NCBI GenBank assembly: GCA_025360845.1
Contig: JANYBJ010000276.1
Span: 1 to 33,432, forward strand
Direction of reading: 5' to 3'
Origin: a bacterium
GTDB taxonomy: Bacteria > Verrucomicrobiota > Kiritimatiellia > RFP12 > UBA1067
Length of the DNA: 33,432 nt
Under the pieces are notes generated by a model. The model was given only the letters and a program-made list of their open reading frames with translations, was not told the origin of the DNA and ran no database searches. A program made the position numbers and the translations under genes. Shown in pieces: positions 25,158 to 33,390 of the stretch (the stretch's first letter is position 1; each line of letters opens with the position of its first letter).

Positions 25158-26482
25158 CAACCCGCGCCAGAAAAGGCTCCGGCCTCTGGCGGCGTCTGCG
25201 GAATCCGCCCATCGGCTATCAGCAAGGCCGGCGGTCGCGCCTGATGCGCAACTTTCCGATGGTGTGCTGGGTCTACTACTGGCTTATGGCGCACACGACG
25301 ATCCGGTTGTTCGTGATCGGTGCGGTGGGTGTCGGGCCGACCGCGTTGCTGATGTTGGTCGGTTTCGAAAACCGCATGGCACTGGTCGGTTTCGCGCTCT
25401 TGGCTTGGGTGTCGGCCTGCATCGCCGTGGGTTATTTCTGGAGGCCCCGCTTGAGCGTGGAGGCCCAGATGCCGGCACGGGTCGAGTGCGGCAGCCGTTT
25501 TGTGACGCGCTACACGGTGACAAACCGGGGCAGGCGGACGGCGCGCGATCTCGTCATCGACACGTTGATCTATTCGGATTGGCTCAGCCTGCGGCGGCAG
25601 CGGGTCGAACTCGGCGAGTTGCTGCCGGGCGAGACGGAAACGGTCTCGGGCTCTGGACACGCGTTAACGCGCGGGGTCTTCACGCTGCCCGCACTCAGGT
25701 ACGATTCCGGCTTTCCGTGCGGTTTCTGGCGTTGGGGACATACGGGGACCGCTGAACGGACGCTCTCTGTGTTTCCGCGTTACACGCGTTTGGAGGCGCT
25801 GGACATCCCGCTGGGGAACCTTCACAGGCAAGACCTTTCGAATGCCCGCGAACTGGCGCGCGAGGCCTTGGAGTTTCACGGTTGCCGCGAATTCCGCGAC
25901 GGGGACGCGCTGCGGCATGTGCATCCGCGGTCATCGGCGCGGGTCGGCGTGCCGGTGGTGAAGGAATTCCAGGCGGAGGGACGCTCGCGCACGGCGATTC
26001 TGGTTGACACGCGCGACGGCGGACTCGCAGGAAGGTTGCGTGCGGACTTGCACCGTGAAGATCCGCTGGAGGCGGCGCTTTCACTGGCGGCCGCGATCAT
26101 CGATTCATTGTCCGCCACGGATCGCGTGCTCGAACTCCTGGTTGCCGGGCCCGAGGTGTACCGCTTCCGCAGCGCGGGCCGAGTGGGGTATCTCGAAGAG
26201 GTCCTCGATATTCTGGCCGCCGTCGAGCCCAGCCGCGGCGATCCGCTCGACCGTCTGGAGCCTCTGCTGTTCGAGGAGATCCGGGCGATCCAGAGCGTCT
26301 GCCTGATCCTGACGGGCTGGGACGCGCGCCGGGAGGCGTTGGTGCGCGAGATCGGCGTGTGGGAGATCGGGATGAAGGTGGTGCTGGTCGTGGCGCATGG
26401 CCGACAGGTACACGGCCTGCCACCGGAGGTGGTTTGCCTGTCTGCTCGCGACGTGTTACGCGGCGAGGTGCATGGCCTGTGA
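25154..26482 (+). CDS. DUF58 domain membrane protein
   Basis: The protein has 442 aa. ATG 25154 overlaps the moxR stop in an ATGA, which decides the start. Two hydrophobic segments near residues 50-95 anchor it in the inner membrane, followed by a beta-rich extracytoplasmic-type domain (CGSRFVTRYTVTNRGRRTA). The DUF58 signature REFRDGDALRHVHPRSSARV then leads into a von Willebrand A-like fold (AILVDTRDGG). It is the usual MoxR client, of unknown biochemical role. Its TGA overlaps the GTG start of the next gene. Confidence 0.9.
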   Translation: MTTRARKGSGLWRRLRNPPIGYQQGRRSRLMRNFPMVCWVYYWLMAHTTIRLFVIGAVGVGPTALLMLVGFENRMALVGFALLAWVSACIAVGYFWRPRLSVEAQMPARVECGSRFVTRYTVTNRGRRTARDLVIDTLIYSDWLSLRRQRVELGELLPGETETVSGSGHALTRGVFTLPALRYDSGFPCGFWRWGHTGTAERTLSVFPRYTRLEALDIPLGNLHRQDLSNARELAREALEFHGCREFRDGDALRHVHPRSSARVGVPVVKEFQAEGRSRTAILVDTRDGGLAGRLRADLHREDPLEAALSLAAAIIDSLSATDRVLELLVAGPEVYRFRSAGRVGYLEEVLDILAAVEPSRGDPLDRLEPLLFEEIRAIQSVCLILTGWDARREALVREIGVWEIGMKVVLVVAHGRQVHGLPPEVVCLSARDVLRGEVHGL

Positions 26483-28560
26483 AGAACAAGCGGTCAGAGA
26501 ACGGGGTCCCTGTAGAGCGGCAGCGCAGCCGCTGGCCGGCCTTTTTCGGCTCGCTGGCATTGCTCTGGTGCGCGTGGTGGTATTGCCGTGGCGAGGGCCA
26601 GGGGTTGTTCCTGGTCGCTTCCGGGCTCGCGGCGCTGGCGGTGGCGCTGCCGCGCGCGTTGCCGGGCAATGCGCGCTGGGTCATTTGGACGGGGTTGCTG
26701 ATTGCGGTCGTCTGCCTTGCGGCGAACGTGACACGTCTGGTTCCGCCCGCAGGCGCGGCGGGGGACGCCCGCCTGTGGGACCGCCTCATCACCGTCGCCT
26801 TCGCGCTGGGTGTGACCGCTCTCTTTTTCCGGCCCGGCGTGAACGGCGTGACGGTGGTCACTGCGGGAGGCCTGCCGATGCTCATGCTTGTGCTGGGGCG
26901 CAATCAGTACGAGGTCGGGACGGCGGCGGGGTCGGAGGCTCTGGCCGTCTGGGTGTTTCTGGCGCTGACGATCAGCCTCGATCAGGTGCAGCGCGTGACG
27001 CGCCCGCGCCCGCCCGAACGGCTGTCGCCGGGTATGCGCGAGGTCCTGTTGCGGCTGACGATTCTGGCGGTTGTGCTGCTGCTGGCGTATGGCTTGCGTC
27101 CGCCTGTCGAACAGCTTGCTCTGGTCCTGCAGAGACGGCTGTTCGGGCTGGTGATGGATGCCGACGCGGGCCGGCATGCGCGGCATGGCGGAGAACTTTC
27201 GCTGATGCAGGTTGTCCCGCGCGATATCGGCGGGCGCATGCGCCTGTTGATGCTGGTGCGGGCGGGCAGCCTGCCGGGATATTTGAGGGAGAGCGTCTTC
27301 ACCACGTATCAGGACGGGCACTGGGCGGCTGCAAAGCCGGGCCTCCCGTTGCGCGCTTCGGAGAAGGGGGGGGCGGATGACCGGCGTGACGTTTACGCGC
27401 TGAACCCGTCTTCAAGCGCGAGGACCTCCGCGGTCTGGCGGGTGGAGGTGTTGGCGCCGCGGATGCTGAGCGGAATCTGTCTGCCGGGCAACGCGCTGGC
27501 GCTGACTTGCGAGGGCTTGCCGCCGCTGGCGGACGCCAACGGGGCTGTCACCGCGAACGAGGCGTTTCCGGAGCGCTACGGCGTGTCTGTGGCATCGTGC
27601 CGCTTGATCGAAAGCGCGTATCCGTGTCCGGACGGGGCCGCTGACCCGGAGTATGTGGGAGTGCCGGATAAAATCGCGGGTGCGGTTTCGAACTGGGTAG
27701 CCGGGTGTGCGGGCTTGGCCGATGAGCGGACCGCGCGGGGATCGCTGCGTCGCATCGAAGCGTACTTCGAGACGAATTTCACCTACAGGTTGGGTCTTCA
27801 GATGAAATCGACGCCAGATCCGCTGGTGGATTTCATGAAACGTCGGGAAGGGAGCTGCGCCCATTTCGCGAGTGCGGCGGCGCTGATGTTCCGTTGGTGC
27901 GGGTTACCCTCGCGCGTGGTGAGCGGTTATGTTTGCTGCGGCTGGAATCCGTGGCTGGACCGGTGGGTGGTGCGTGAGCGTGAGGGCCACGCGTGGGTGG
28001 AGGTCTGGGACGCGTCAGAGGGCCGGTGGCTGCTGGCGGACCCGACGCCGCCCTGCGGCAATCCGATGGCCCTCGATAAGCCCGGCGCGGTGCGGCTGGC
28101 GTTCGATCTTCTTCTCGCAGGCTGGAAGCGGCTGCTTTTCGGTCTCGCGAATGTGAACATCCTGGTGGTTATCGCCGATGCCGGCGAGACCGCGCTTCTC
28201 TTTCTTTGGCAGACCATGTGGAGCCTGCCCGGCCCCGTGGTGGTGGCCGGTTTCTCCGCGATCTGGTGGCTGCGGCAACGGCTGCGCCGTCGCAGGTTGA
28301 CGCCGGAGGAACGGCTGCGCGACGAACTGACGGAAGCGATGCGGCGCCTCGGGCGACGCGCGGTGCCTTCACGGCTGCGCCGCCGCCTGTTTGAAAGCTG
28401 GGACGCCTGGCTGAGGCGCGTGGAAACGGAACTCCCTGCCGAGGTTTTCGCGGAGCTGCGTGGATGGACGGAGAGTTACCAGGAGTTGCGCTACCGGGCG
28501 CGTCTGGAGGGTCCCGCCGTGCGCAGGTGGCTGGCCCGTGTCCGCCGCGCGTTACGCTGA
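26479..28560 (+). CDS. TgpA-like membrane transglutaminase-domain protein
   Basis: The protein has 693 aa from GTG 26479, which overlaps the DUF58 stop as GTGA. The N-terminus holds about six hydrophobic segments (to about residue 225), as in the DUF3488 part of TgpA proteins. The extracytoplasmic transglutaminase-like core has the complete triad: Cys460 in EGSCAHFAS, His504 in EGHAWVEVW and Asp521 in LADPTPP. A further hydrophobic helix (about 555-595) and an Arg-rich cytoplasmic tail follow. TgpA-type proteins are linked to cell-envelope integrity and are essential in some species. It ends the moxR operon. Confidence 0.9.
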   Translation: MKNKRSENGVPVERQRSRWPAFFGSLALLWCAWWYCRGEGQGLFLVASGLAALAVALPRALPGNARWVIWTGLLIAVVCLAANVTRLVPPAGAAGDARLWDRLITVAFALGVTALFFRPGVNGVTVVTAGGLPMLMLVLGRNQYEVGTAAGSEALAVWVFLALTISLDQVQRVTRPRPPERLSPGMREVLLRLTILAVVLLLAYGLRPPVEQLALVLQRRLFGLVMDADAGRHARHGGELSLMQVVPRDIGGRMRLLMLVRAGSLPGYLRESVFTTYQDGHWAAAKPGLPLRASEKGGADDRRDVYALNPSSSARTSAVWRVEVLAPRMLSGICLPGNALALTCEGLPPLADANGAVTANEAFPERYGVSVASCRLIESAYPCPDGAADPEYVGVPDKIAGAVSNWVAGCAGLADERTARGSLRRIEAYFETNFTYRLGLQMKSTPDPLVDFMKRREGSCAHFASAAALMFRWCGLPSRVVSGYVCCGWNPWLDRWVVREREGHAWVEVWDASEGRWLLADPTPPCGNPMALDKPGAVRLAFDLLLAGWKRLLFGLANVNILVVIADAGETALLFLWQTMWSLPGPVVVAGFSAIWWLRQRLRRRRLTPEERLRDELTEAMRRLGRRAVPSRLRRRLFESWDAWLRRVETELPAEVFAELRGWTESYQELRYRARLEGPAVRRWLARVRRALR

Positions 28561-28625
28561 ACGGCTCATGCGGCGTCAGCTTGAACAAAGCTTAAGACGT
28601 GACCCCTTTATGCGAGGATACGCTG

Positions 28626-29357
28626 ATGAAAGACCGGTTGGACACACTGTTGGTCAAGGCGGGGCTTGTGGAGAGCAAGGAGTTGGCGCAGCGTCTGATC
28701 ATGGCGGGGGAGGTGCGCGTGGCGGGTCAGGTGGCGACCAAGGCCGGGCACAAGTATCCCGACGACGCGCCGCTGGAGGTGGCCGCGCGGCCGCGTTTCG
28801 TGAGTCGCGGAGGCGACAAGCTCGAAGGCGCGTTCGCGGCCTTTCCGGCGTTCGAGGTGGCTGGAAAAGTGTGCCTCGACGTGGGGTCTTCCACGGGCGG
28901 GTTCACCGACTGTCTGCTGCAGCACGGCGCGTCGCGCGTGATCGCGGTGGATGTCGGCAAGGGGCAGTTGCACTGGAAGATGCGGCGGGACCCGCGCGTC
29001 CATGTGATGGAGGCGTTCAACGCGCGTTATCTGCGCCTCACCGACCTGCCGGAGCAGCCGCAAAGAGGGGTGACGGACGTCTCGTTCATCTCGTTGAAGC
29101 TGATCCTGCCGCCCATGTCCGACGTGTTGCCCCCGGGCGGCGAAATCATCTCGCTCATCAAGCCGCAGTTCGAGGCGGGCCGCGAAAACGTGCCGGGCGG
29201 GGTGGTGCGCGACCCGGCGGTGCGCGAGGCGGTGGTGGAGGGAATCAAGGCGTTTGGGACGGGTTCGCTCGGGCTCGCGTGGCTCGGCTGCGTGCAGTCG
29301 CCTTTGCTGGGCCCCGAGGGAAACGTCGAGTTTCTCGCCTGGTGGCGCAAGGGATAG
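28626..29357 (+). CDS. tlyA: TlyA-family rRNA methyltransferase / hemolysin-like protein
   Basis: The protein has 243 aa from ATG 28626, with a GAGG site upstream. The N-terminus (1-60) is an S4 RNA-binding domain (RLDTLLVKAGLVESKELAQ), followed by the linker RFVSRGGDKLEGAF. The rest is an FtsJ-type SAM methyltransferase with motif LDVGSSTGGF (84-93), DVSFISLK and IKPQFEAGREN. TlyA proteins 2'-O-methylate cytidines in rRNA. The gene begins 65 bp after the moxR operon and could be co-transcribed with it. Confidence 0.92.
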   Translation: MKDRLDTLLVKAGLVESKELAQRLIMAGEVRVAGQVATKAGHKYPDDAPLEVAARPRFVSRGGDKLEGAFAAFPAFEVAGKVCLDVGSSTGGFTDCLLQHGASRVIAVDVGKGQLHWKMRRDPRVHVMEAFNARYLRLTDLPEQPQRGVTDVSFISLKLILPPMSDVLPPGGEIISLIKPQFEAGRENVPGGVVRDPAVREAVVEGIKAFGTGSLGLAWLGCVQSPLLGPEGNVEFLAWWRKG

Positions 29358-29360
29358 AAA

Positions 29361-29388
29361 AAGGCCCCCACTCGAAAGCGGGGGCCTT
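29361..29388 (-). terminator. Shared rho-independent terminator of tlyA and secG
   Basis: A 9-bp perfect stem AAGGCCCCC/GGGGGCCTT has a 10-nt loop (29370-29379). On the minus strand it is followed by a TTTTT run, so it is a strong terminator for secG; on the plus strand the tail is GTCTT, so it terminates tlyA less well. Confidence 0.8.
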
Positions 29389-29412
29389 GTCTTGGCATAA
29401 ACCGGAACCGGA

Positions 29413-29802
29413 TCACTTCGCGGCGGCAGGCGCCACAGGCGCGGTCGGCATGGACGACGGCGCTGCCGGCGCGGAAGCGGGAGCGGTCGGGCGCTGCTGC
29501 GAGAAAGGCAGAGGCTGCTCGGCTGCCGGCGCGGAAGACTTGACGCCCTCCATCACCGAAGAGCCAGCGTGCGAGGTCAGGCGCGAAAGCACGAGCGTGT
29601 TGAGCAGAAAGATCGAGCCCAGGATGATCGTCGTCCGGGTGAGCACATTGCCCATCTGCGCGCCGAAAAGCGCCTCGCCCATTCCCCCGCCGAAGCTGAC
29701 GCCCAAGCCGCCGTCTTTGGGCTTCTGCAACATGATGACGCCGCCCAACAGGAAGCACACGAGGATCTCTAACACATACAATAAATAAATCAGAATCTGC
29801 AT
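29413..29802 (-). CDS. secG: Preprotein translocase subunit SecG
   Basis: The protein has 129 aa. GGAG lies 8 nt before ATG 29802. There are two membrane helices (about 3-24 and 55-75) joined by the SecG loop LQKPKDGGLGVSFGGG and FGAQMGNVLTRTT, which identify the family. The C-terminus is a Pro/Ala/Ser-rich tail, common in this phylum. SecG assists SecYE in protein export. Confidence 0.93.
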   Translation of the reverse strand: MQILIYLLYVLEILVCFLLGGVIMLQKPKDGGLGVSFGGGMGEALFGAQMGNVLTRTTIILGSIFLLNTLVLSRLTSHAGSSVMEGVKSSAPAAEQPLPFSQQRPTAPASAPAAPSSMPTAPVAPAAAK

Positions 29803-29855
29803 GACACTACTCCGTTCATCGCCAGCCTACAAAGGATGGCCAAAGTGAAGTTGTA

Positions 29856-29885
29856 CTTATATCAAAAAACCGGGTCAGTCGGCAA
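29856..29885 (-). promoter_or_regulatory. Sigma70-like promoter of secG
   Basis: On the minus strand TTGCCG (29880-29885) and TATAAG (29856-29861, 5 of 6) are 18 bp apart, giving a start near 29849 and a leader of about 47 nt. Confidence 0.5.
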
Positions 29886-29923
29886 CCGCAAAGATTCGCC
29901 GCGGAAAGACACAAAACTCTGGA

Positions 29924-29952
29924 CTGTCACGTGCCAGGTTTTGTGATACACT
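29924..29952 (+). promoter_or_regulatory. Sigma70-like promoter of the lipoprotein gene
   Basis: CTGTCA (29924-29929) and TACACT (29947-29952) are 17 bp apart, each 4 of 6 to consensus, with TGTGA before the -10. The leader to ATG 29986 would be about 27 nt with AAGGAGG in it. Confidence 0.5.
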
Positions 29953-29985
29953 CATGACAACGTGGTATTCAGTTAAGGAGGTCGT

Positions 29986-30231
29986 ATGAAAAAGGCAATG
30001 GTTTTGATGGTGGCCGTCATGGCTTTGGCGTCGATGCTGTTCACCGGCTGTGAGTCGGCGAATGGTCACGAGGGCGCGGTGGTCGGCGGCGCGGCGGGCG
30101 CGGCGGGTGGTGCGTTGATCGGCTCGGCGGCGGCAGGCGGCCACAATCGCGGTACGGGCGCGCTGCTCGGCGGCGTGATCGGCGGCGCGGCAGGCGCTGT
30201 GGCCGGCGACCAGCTCCACGACAAGAAATAG
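29986..30231 (+). CDS. Small glycine-zipper lipoprotein
   Basis: The protein has 81 aa. AAGGAGG lies 5 nt before the ATG. The signal peptide ends in the lipobox LFTGC (Cys22). The mature part carries a glycine-zipper membrane motif in two halves (GAVVGGAAGAAGGALIG and GALLGGVIGGAAGAVAG) separated by a polar turn, as in OsmB-like and other envelope lipoproteins. It is probably an outer-membrane-associated stress or structural lipoprotein; no specific function can be given. Confidence 0.85.
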   Translation: MKKAMVLMVAVMALASMLFTGCESANGHEGAVVGGAAGAAGGALIGSAAAGGHNRGTGALLGGVIGGAAGAVAGDQLHDKK

Positions 30232-30260
30232 GCGCACCCGCATCGAAGTCAAGAGTGGCT

Positions 30261-31016
30261 ATGGACGAGGAGCAGCCTTTACACTTCCGCGAAGAGACCT
30301 TCCGCGTACGCGCTTACGAGTCGGGCGTGAACAACCGGGTGACGCTGCCGGCGTACTGCAACTACCTGCAGGAAATTGCGGGCAATCATGCGCGGACGCT
30401 TGGCCTGGGCATACATGAGCTGCAGGGCGCGGGTTTCACATGGATGTTGTCGAGGTTGCACCTCGTCATCTCTACTTACGCCGCCTGGCGCGAGAACGTC
30501 AATATCCGTACGTGGCCTTCAGGCATGCGCGGAAGGCTGACGGCCACACGTGACTTCCGTGTGAGCGGCGATTCGGGCGAGGTGTTCCTGCTGGGGGTGA
30601 GCGAGTGGCTCTATGTGGATTTGGCCACGCTCAAGATCGTCCGGCTGCCACAGGCGTTTTCAGAGATCGCGCCGGAGGGCACGCCGCGCGTCGATGTCCC
30701 GGAGACCTCGGGCAAGGTGCCCGAGTTCGCCGAAGCGGACTGGTCCGTGGCGGTGACGGTACGCCACAGCGACCACGATTTCAACAACCATGTGAACAAC
30801 GCGCACTATGTGGAGTGGGCGTTGGAGTGCCTGCCCGATGGCTGGAGCGCGTCGCGCCGGGTTTGCGAGTTGGACATCTCCTGCCGCGCGGCGGCCGCGT
30901 GGGGAGATACGGTGATTTCCGAGGCGGTGCGGGAGAGCGACACGGTGTTGCTGCACCGCATCCGGCGCGCGTCGGACCACGCGGTGTTGGCGACAGCCCG
31001 CACGGAGTGGAGATAG
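30261..31016 (+). CDS. Acyl-ACP thioesterase
   Basis: The protein has 251 aa from ATG 30261 (a GTG two codons earlier is possible; the ribosome site is weak). It resembles PF01643 acyl-[acyl-carrier-protein] thioesterases with two hotdog folds: the first has the substrate-loop pattern ETFRVRAYESGVNNRV and AGNHA, the second the catalytic stretch DFNNHVNNAHYVEW (Asn175, His177) with a downstream Glu. It would release free fatty acids from ACP in the cytoplasm. It stands alone between unrelated envelope genes. Confidence 0.85.
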   Translation: MDEEQPLHFREETFRVRAYESGVNNRVTLPAYCNYLQEIAGNHARTLGLGIHELQGAGFTWMLSRLHLVISTYAAWRENVNIRTWPSGMRGRLTATRDFRVSGDSGEVFLLGVSEWLYVDLATLKIVRLPQAFSEIAPEGTPRVDVPETSGKVPEFAEADWSVAVTVRHSDHDFNNHVNNAHYVEWALECLPDGWSASRRVCELDISCRAAAAWGDTVISEAVRESDTVLLHRIRRASDHAVLATARTEWR

Positions 31017-31057
31017 ATGTTTGTAACGCGAAGAGCAACGGGGAAAGGAGTAATCAA

Positions 31058-31492
31058 GTGAAGAGAGTCATGGGTTCGTTCATGTTGGCGGCCTTGGCGG
31101 CCGGTTCGGTTTTTGCGCAGCAGCGTTCGACCACGCCCGACAACCGTCTGGGTGAGGGCTGGTGGAAAAATCGCTTCGAGGAGAAAATCGCGTTGGTCAA
31201 GCAGGGCGGCTGGGAACTGGTCTTCATGGGCGACTCCATCACCCACGGTTGGGAAGATGGGGGCAAAGAGGTGTGGGCGCAGAATTTCGGGAAATACAAG
31301 GCGCTGAACCTCGGCTATGGCGGCGACCGCACCGAGCATGTGCTGTGGCTCTTGGACAACGGCGAGCTGGACGGCTACCAGCCCAAGCTGCTGGTGCTGA
31401 TGATCGGCACGAACAACACGGGGCACCGTCCGCTTGAACAGGAGAAGCCGGAAGATACGGCGGCAGGCATCAAGGCGACCTTGGGTAAATAG
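31058..31492 (+). CDS. Truncated secreted SGNH/GDSL hydrolase
   Basis: The frame has 144 aa from GTG 31058, with AAAGGAG 7 nt upstream and a signal peptide (residues 1-21). The PAF-acetylhydrolase-like SGNH domain starts normally: block I FMGDSITHGW (Ser60), block II LGYGGDRTEHV, block III MIGTNNTGH. It then stops at residue 144, just after the family's conserved DTAAGIKA segment. The remaining 80-100 residues, including the block V Asp-x-x-His that completes the catalytic triad, are absent, and nothing in the 56 bp before the next gene supplies them. The product is therefore probably inactive, or a recent deletion joined this gene to the next one. Confidence 0.75.
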   Translation: MKRVMGSFMLAALAAGSVFAQQRSTTPDNRLGEGWWKNRFEEKIALVKQGGWELVFMGDSITHGWEDGGKEVWAQNFGKYKALNLGYGGDRTEHVLWLLDNGELDGYQPKLLVLMIGTNNTGHRPLEQEKPEDTAAGIKATLGK

Positions 31493-31548
31493 TTTGATAC
31501 AGTTCGGGAAACGCGGGTTTTAGAAAGGCTGGCAGCGACGTGGACCGG

Positions 31549-32493
31549 ATGAAATCTCGATCCGTTTTGTGCGGTTTGATTCTGGCCGTGTTCTTGCGTG
31601 CGGAGGCGCAAGAGGCGTCGGAAGGACGCTTTGATAAATACCGTTCCGGCTTTAATATCGACACGCTGGCGCTGCAGGTTCTGCTTGACAGGAACAACCT
31701 GTCGTGCAACTGCGCGGACGGGAAGTGGGGGGCGCGGACCGAAATCGCCTTGGTGACGTGGCAGACCCTCAAGGGACTGCCTGTGACCGGCATCCCGGAC
31801 GCATCGGTCCTGCAGGCGCTGGGCGGCGCGACGAACATCCTGATGCGCTACACGGTGACCGAAAACGATCTGACCAACAATATTGCGGCCGTGCCCGCGG
31901 AGTGGGAGGAACGCGCGAAACTGACCGCGCTGAAATACGAGACCATCCAAGAGATGCTGGCCGAAAAGGGGCACACCTCGCAGCGGGCGATCGAGCGGCT
32001 CAACCCGGGCGTGACCTGGCCCAACCCGCCGGCGGGCACCGAGGTGGTGCTGCCGGATTGCGCGTTTTCGGTTTCGGGCCGGGCCGGGTCGGTCCGCATC
32101 GCGCTGGCGCGCATGGAGATCACCGTGTTTGACGCGGACGGCAAAATGATCGCCCTCTTTCCGTGCTCGATCGCGCGCGACAAGAGCCACCGGCCGGCCG
32201 GCGAACTGTGCGTCAAGAACGTCGCGCCGAACCCGACTTATCTTTACGATCCGCAGCTGTTTGAGCCCGGCGGCCCGAAGACCTCCAAGCTGGTGATCCC
32301 GCCGGGGCCGAACAATCCGGTGGGTTTGGCGTGGATCGGGCTCTCGCTGCAGGGGTATGGCGTACACGGCACTCCGCTTCCCGAGAACATCGGACGGGCG
32401 GAGTCGCACGGCTGCTTCCGCCTCGCCAACTGGAACGCGGTGAAGCTGGTCAAAATGGTGCGGCCCGGCGTGCCGGTGGTGATCGAGGAATAG
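31549..32493 (+). CDS. L,D-transpeptidase (YkuD) with peptidoglycan-binding domain
   Basis: The protein has 314 aa from ATG 31549; an in-frame GTG at 31540 is equally possible and no strong ribosome site favours either. A signal peptide (about 1-20) is followed by a PG_binding_1-type domain (LALQVLLDRNNLSCNCADG), a LysM-like stretch (YTVTENDL... to about 155) and the YkuD catalytic domain. The active site is HGTPLPENIGRAESHGCFRL with His273, His287 and nucleophile Cys289. It would make 3-3 cross-links or attach proteins to peptidoglycan in the periplasm. It begins 56 bp after the truncated SGNH gene. Confidence 0.9.
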   Translation: MKSRSVLCGLILAVFLRAEAQEASEGRFDKYRSGFNIDTLALQVLLDRNNLSCNCADGKWGARTEIALVTWQTLKGLPVTGIPDASVLQALGGATNILMRYTVTENDLTNNIAAVPAEWEERAKLTALKYETIQEMLAEKGHTSQRAIERLNPGVTWPNPPAGTEVVLPDCAFSVSGRAGSVRIALARMEITVFDADGKMIALFPCSIARDKSHRPAGELCVKNVAPNPTYLYDPQLFEPGGPKTSKLVIPPGPNNPVGLAWIGLSLQGYGVHGTPLPENIGRAESHGCFRLANWNAVKLVKMVRPGVPVVIEE

Positions 32494-32544
32494 CGGCCAA
32501 GTTGTGCGATTCAGGTCGCCGAGGCGGCGGGAGGTGCAAAAAAA

Positions 32545-32601
32545 TATCGGAAAAAATAACGCTTCCCCTTTTTCCGCTGGTCAGCGTATACTTACAAATA
32601 T
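32545..32601. repeat. 57-bp direct repeat, upstream copy
   Basis: This copy matches 33376-33432 at a constant offset of 831 bp, with 5 mismatches in 57 positions (3 in the first 8 bases, 2 near the end). It contains the dyad CGCTG-GT-CAGCG (32575-32586) immediately followed by a -10-like TATACT (32587-32592). In both copies an in-frame TAA lies at the same place (AAATAACGC), and in the downstream copy that TAA is the stop codon of the small partner gene. Confidence 0.85.
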
Positions 32602-32714
32602 CGATTTAAAGATTACTCTTTCACGAACCCAAACGGAGAGTTTCAGACGTTTTGACTTAAACGAACCGACAGCCTGATTTTGCGCTTACGCGCATAGGGG
32701 GAAGTCATCCATCC

Positions 32715-33197
32715 ATGAAAACCGTCTACATCGAGACTTCCATCATCAGTTACCTGACCGCACGCCCGAGCCGCGATTTGGTTGCGGCCGCTCGCCAGCA
32801 GATTACGCACGTATGGTGGGAGGAACATCCTAACCGTTTTACGACTTTTGTCTCTCCTCTTGTGAAGCAGGAATCGGCGCAAGGAGACGCTGATGCGGCC
32901 AAGCGTCGGTTGCAGTCAATTGAAGGACTTCAGGTTCTGGAAGTCATGCAGGAGGCATACGAACTGGCCGGAGCATTGATTTCCGAGGCTGCATTGCCCT
33001 CCAAGGCCCAGGATGATGCGGCACATATCGCCTTGGCTACAGTTCACAACATCGACTATTTGTTGACATGGAACTGTCGACACATCGACAATGCGGAGAC
33101 AAAGCCGGTCATGCGGGCCGTATGTTCCAGATTTGGATACACATGTCCGGAAATCTGCACGCCAGAGGAGTTGATGGGAGGGATAGGTTATGAGTGA
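32715..33197 (+). CDS. PIN-domain (VapC-like) toxin
   Basis: The protein has 160 aa. It belongs to the PIN ribonuclease fold: VYIETSIISYLTARPSRD at the start (Glu7 stands at the usual first Asp), Glu53 in KQESA, the acidic pair Asp100/Asp101 in QDDAAHIALATVHNIDYLLTWN, and a conserved CTPEEL near the end. Proteins of this group act as toxins cleaving tRNA or mRNA. Its last 8 bp overlap the start of the small downstream gene, so partner synthesis is coupled. An AGGGGGA site lies about 12 nt before the ATG, after a small GCGC-TTAC-GCGC hairpin. The pair is bracketed by the 57-bp direct repeat. Confidence 0.85.
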   Translation: MKTVYIETSIISYLTARPSRDLVAAARQQITHVWWEEHPNRFTTFVSPLVKQESAQGDADAAKRRLQSIEGLQVLEVMQEAYELAGALISEAALPSKAQDDAAHIALATVHNIDYLLTWNCRHIDNAETKPVMRAVCSRFGYTCPEICTPEELMGGIGYE

Positions 33198-33390
33198 TCC
33201 AATAATCACTGAACTTTGGAAGATCAAGGATGGCTTGGCGAAAGAGTGCGGGTACGACCTCGGCAAACTTTTTGAGCGCTTGAAAACCGCACAAAAATCG
33301 GAGAAAGGCACTGTCGTCAACCGGACCAAACTGCGTAAGCCAGTTGAGGAACACGTTGCGGAAACGGCGACACCGTATCCGTCAAAATAA
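33190..33390 (+). CDS. Small PIN-toxin partner, putative antitoxin
   Basis: The protein has 66 aa and overlaps the PIN gene by 8 bp. MSDPIITELWKIKDGLAKE... is an amphipathic helix followed by YDLGKLFERLK and a basic, disordered tail. Small proteins of this pattern regularly follow VapC-like genes of this subgroup and are taken as antitoxins, though here the order is toxin first. The stop codon TAA lies inside the downstream direct-repeat copy. Confidence 0.7.
   Translation: MSDPIITELWKIKDGLAKECGYDLGKLFERLKTAQKSEKGTVVNRTKLRKPVEEHVAETATPYPSK

Noticed and set aside
28460..29788. 442-aa plus-strand open frame
   Set aside because: It crosses the end of the transglutaminase gene, all of tlyA and the antisense of secG in a third frame; Gly/Arg-rich shadow.
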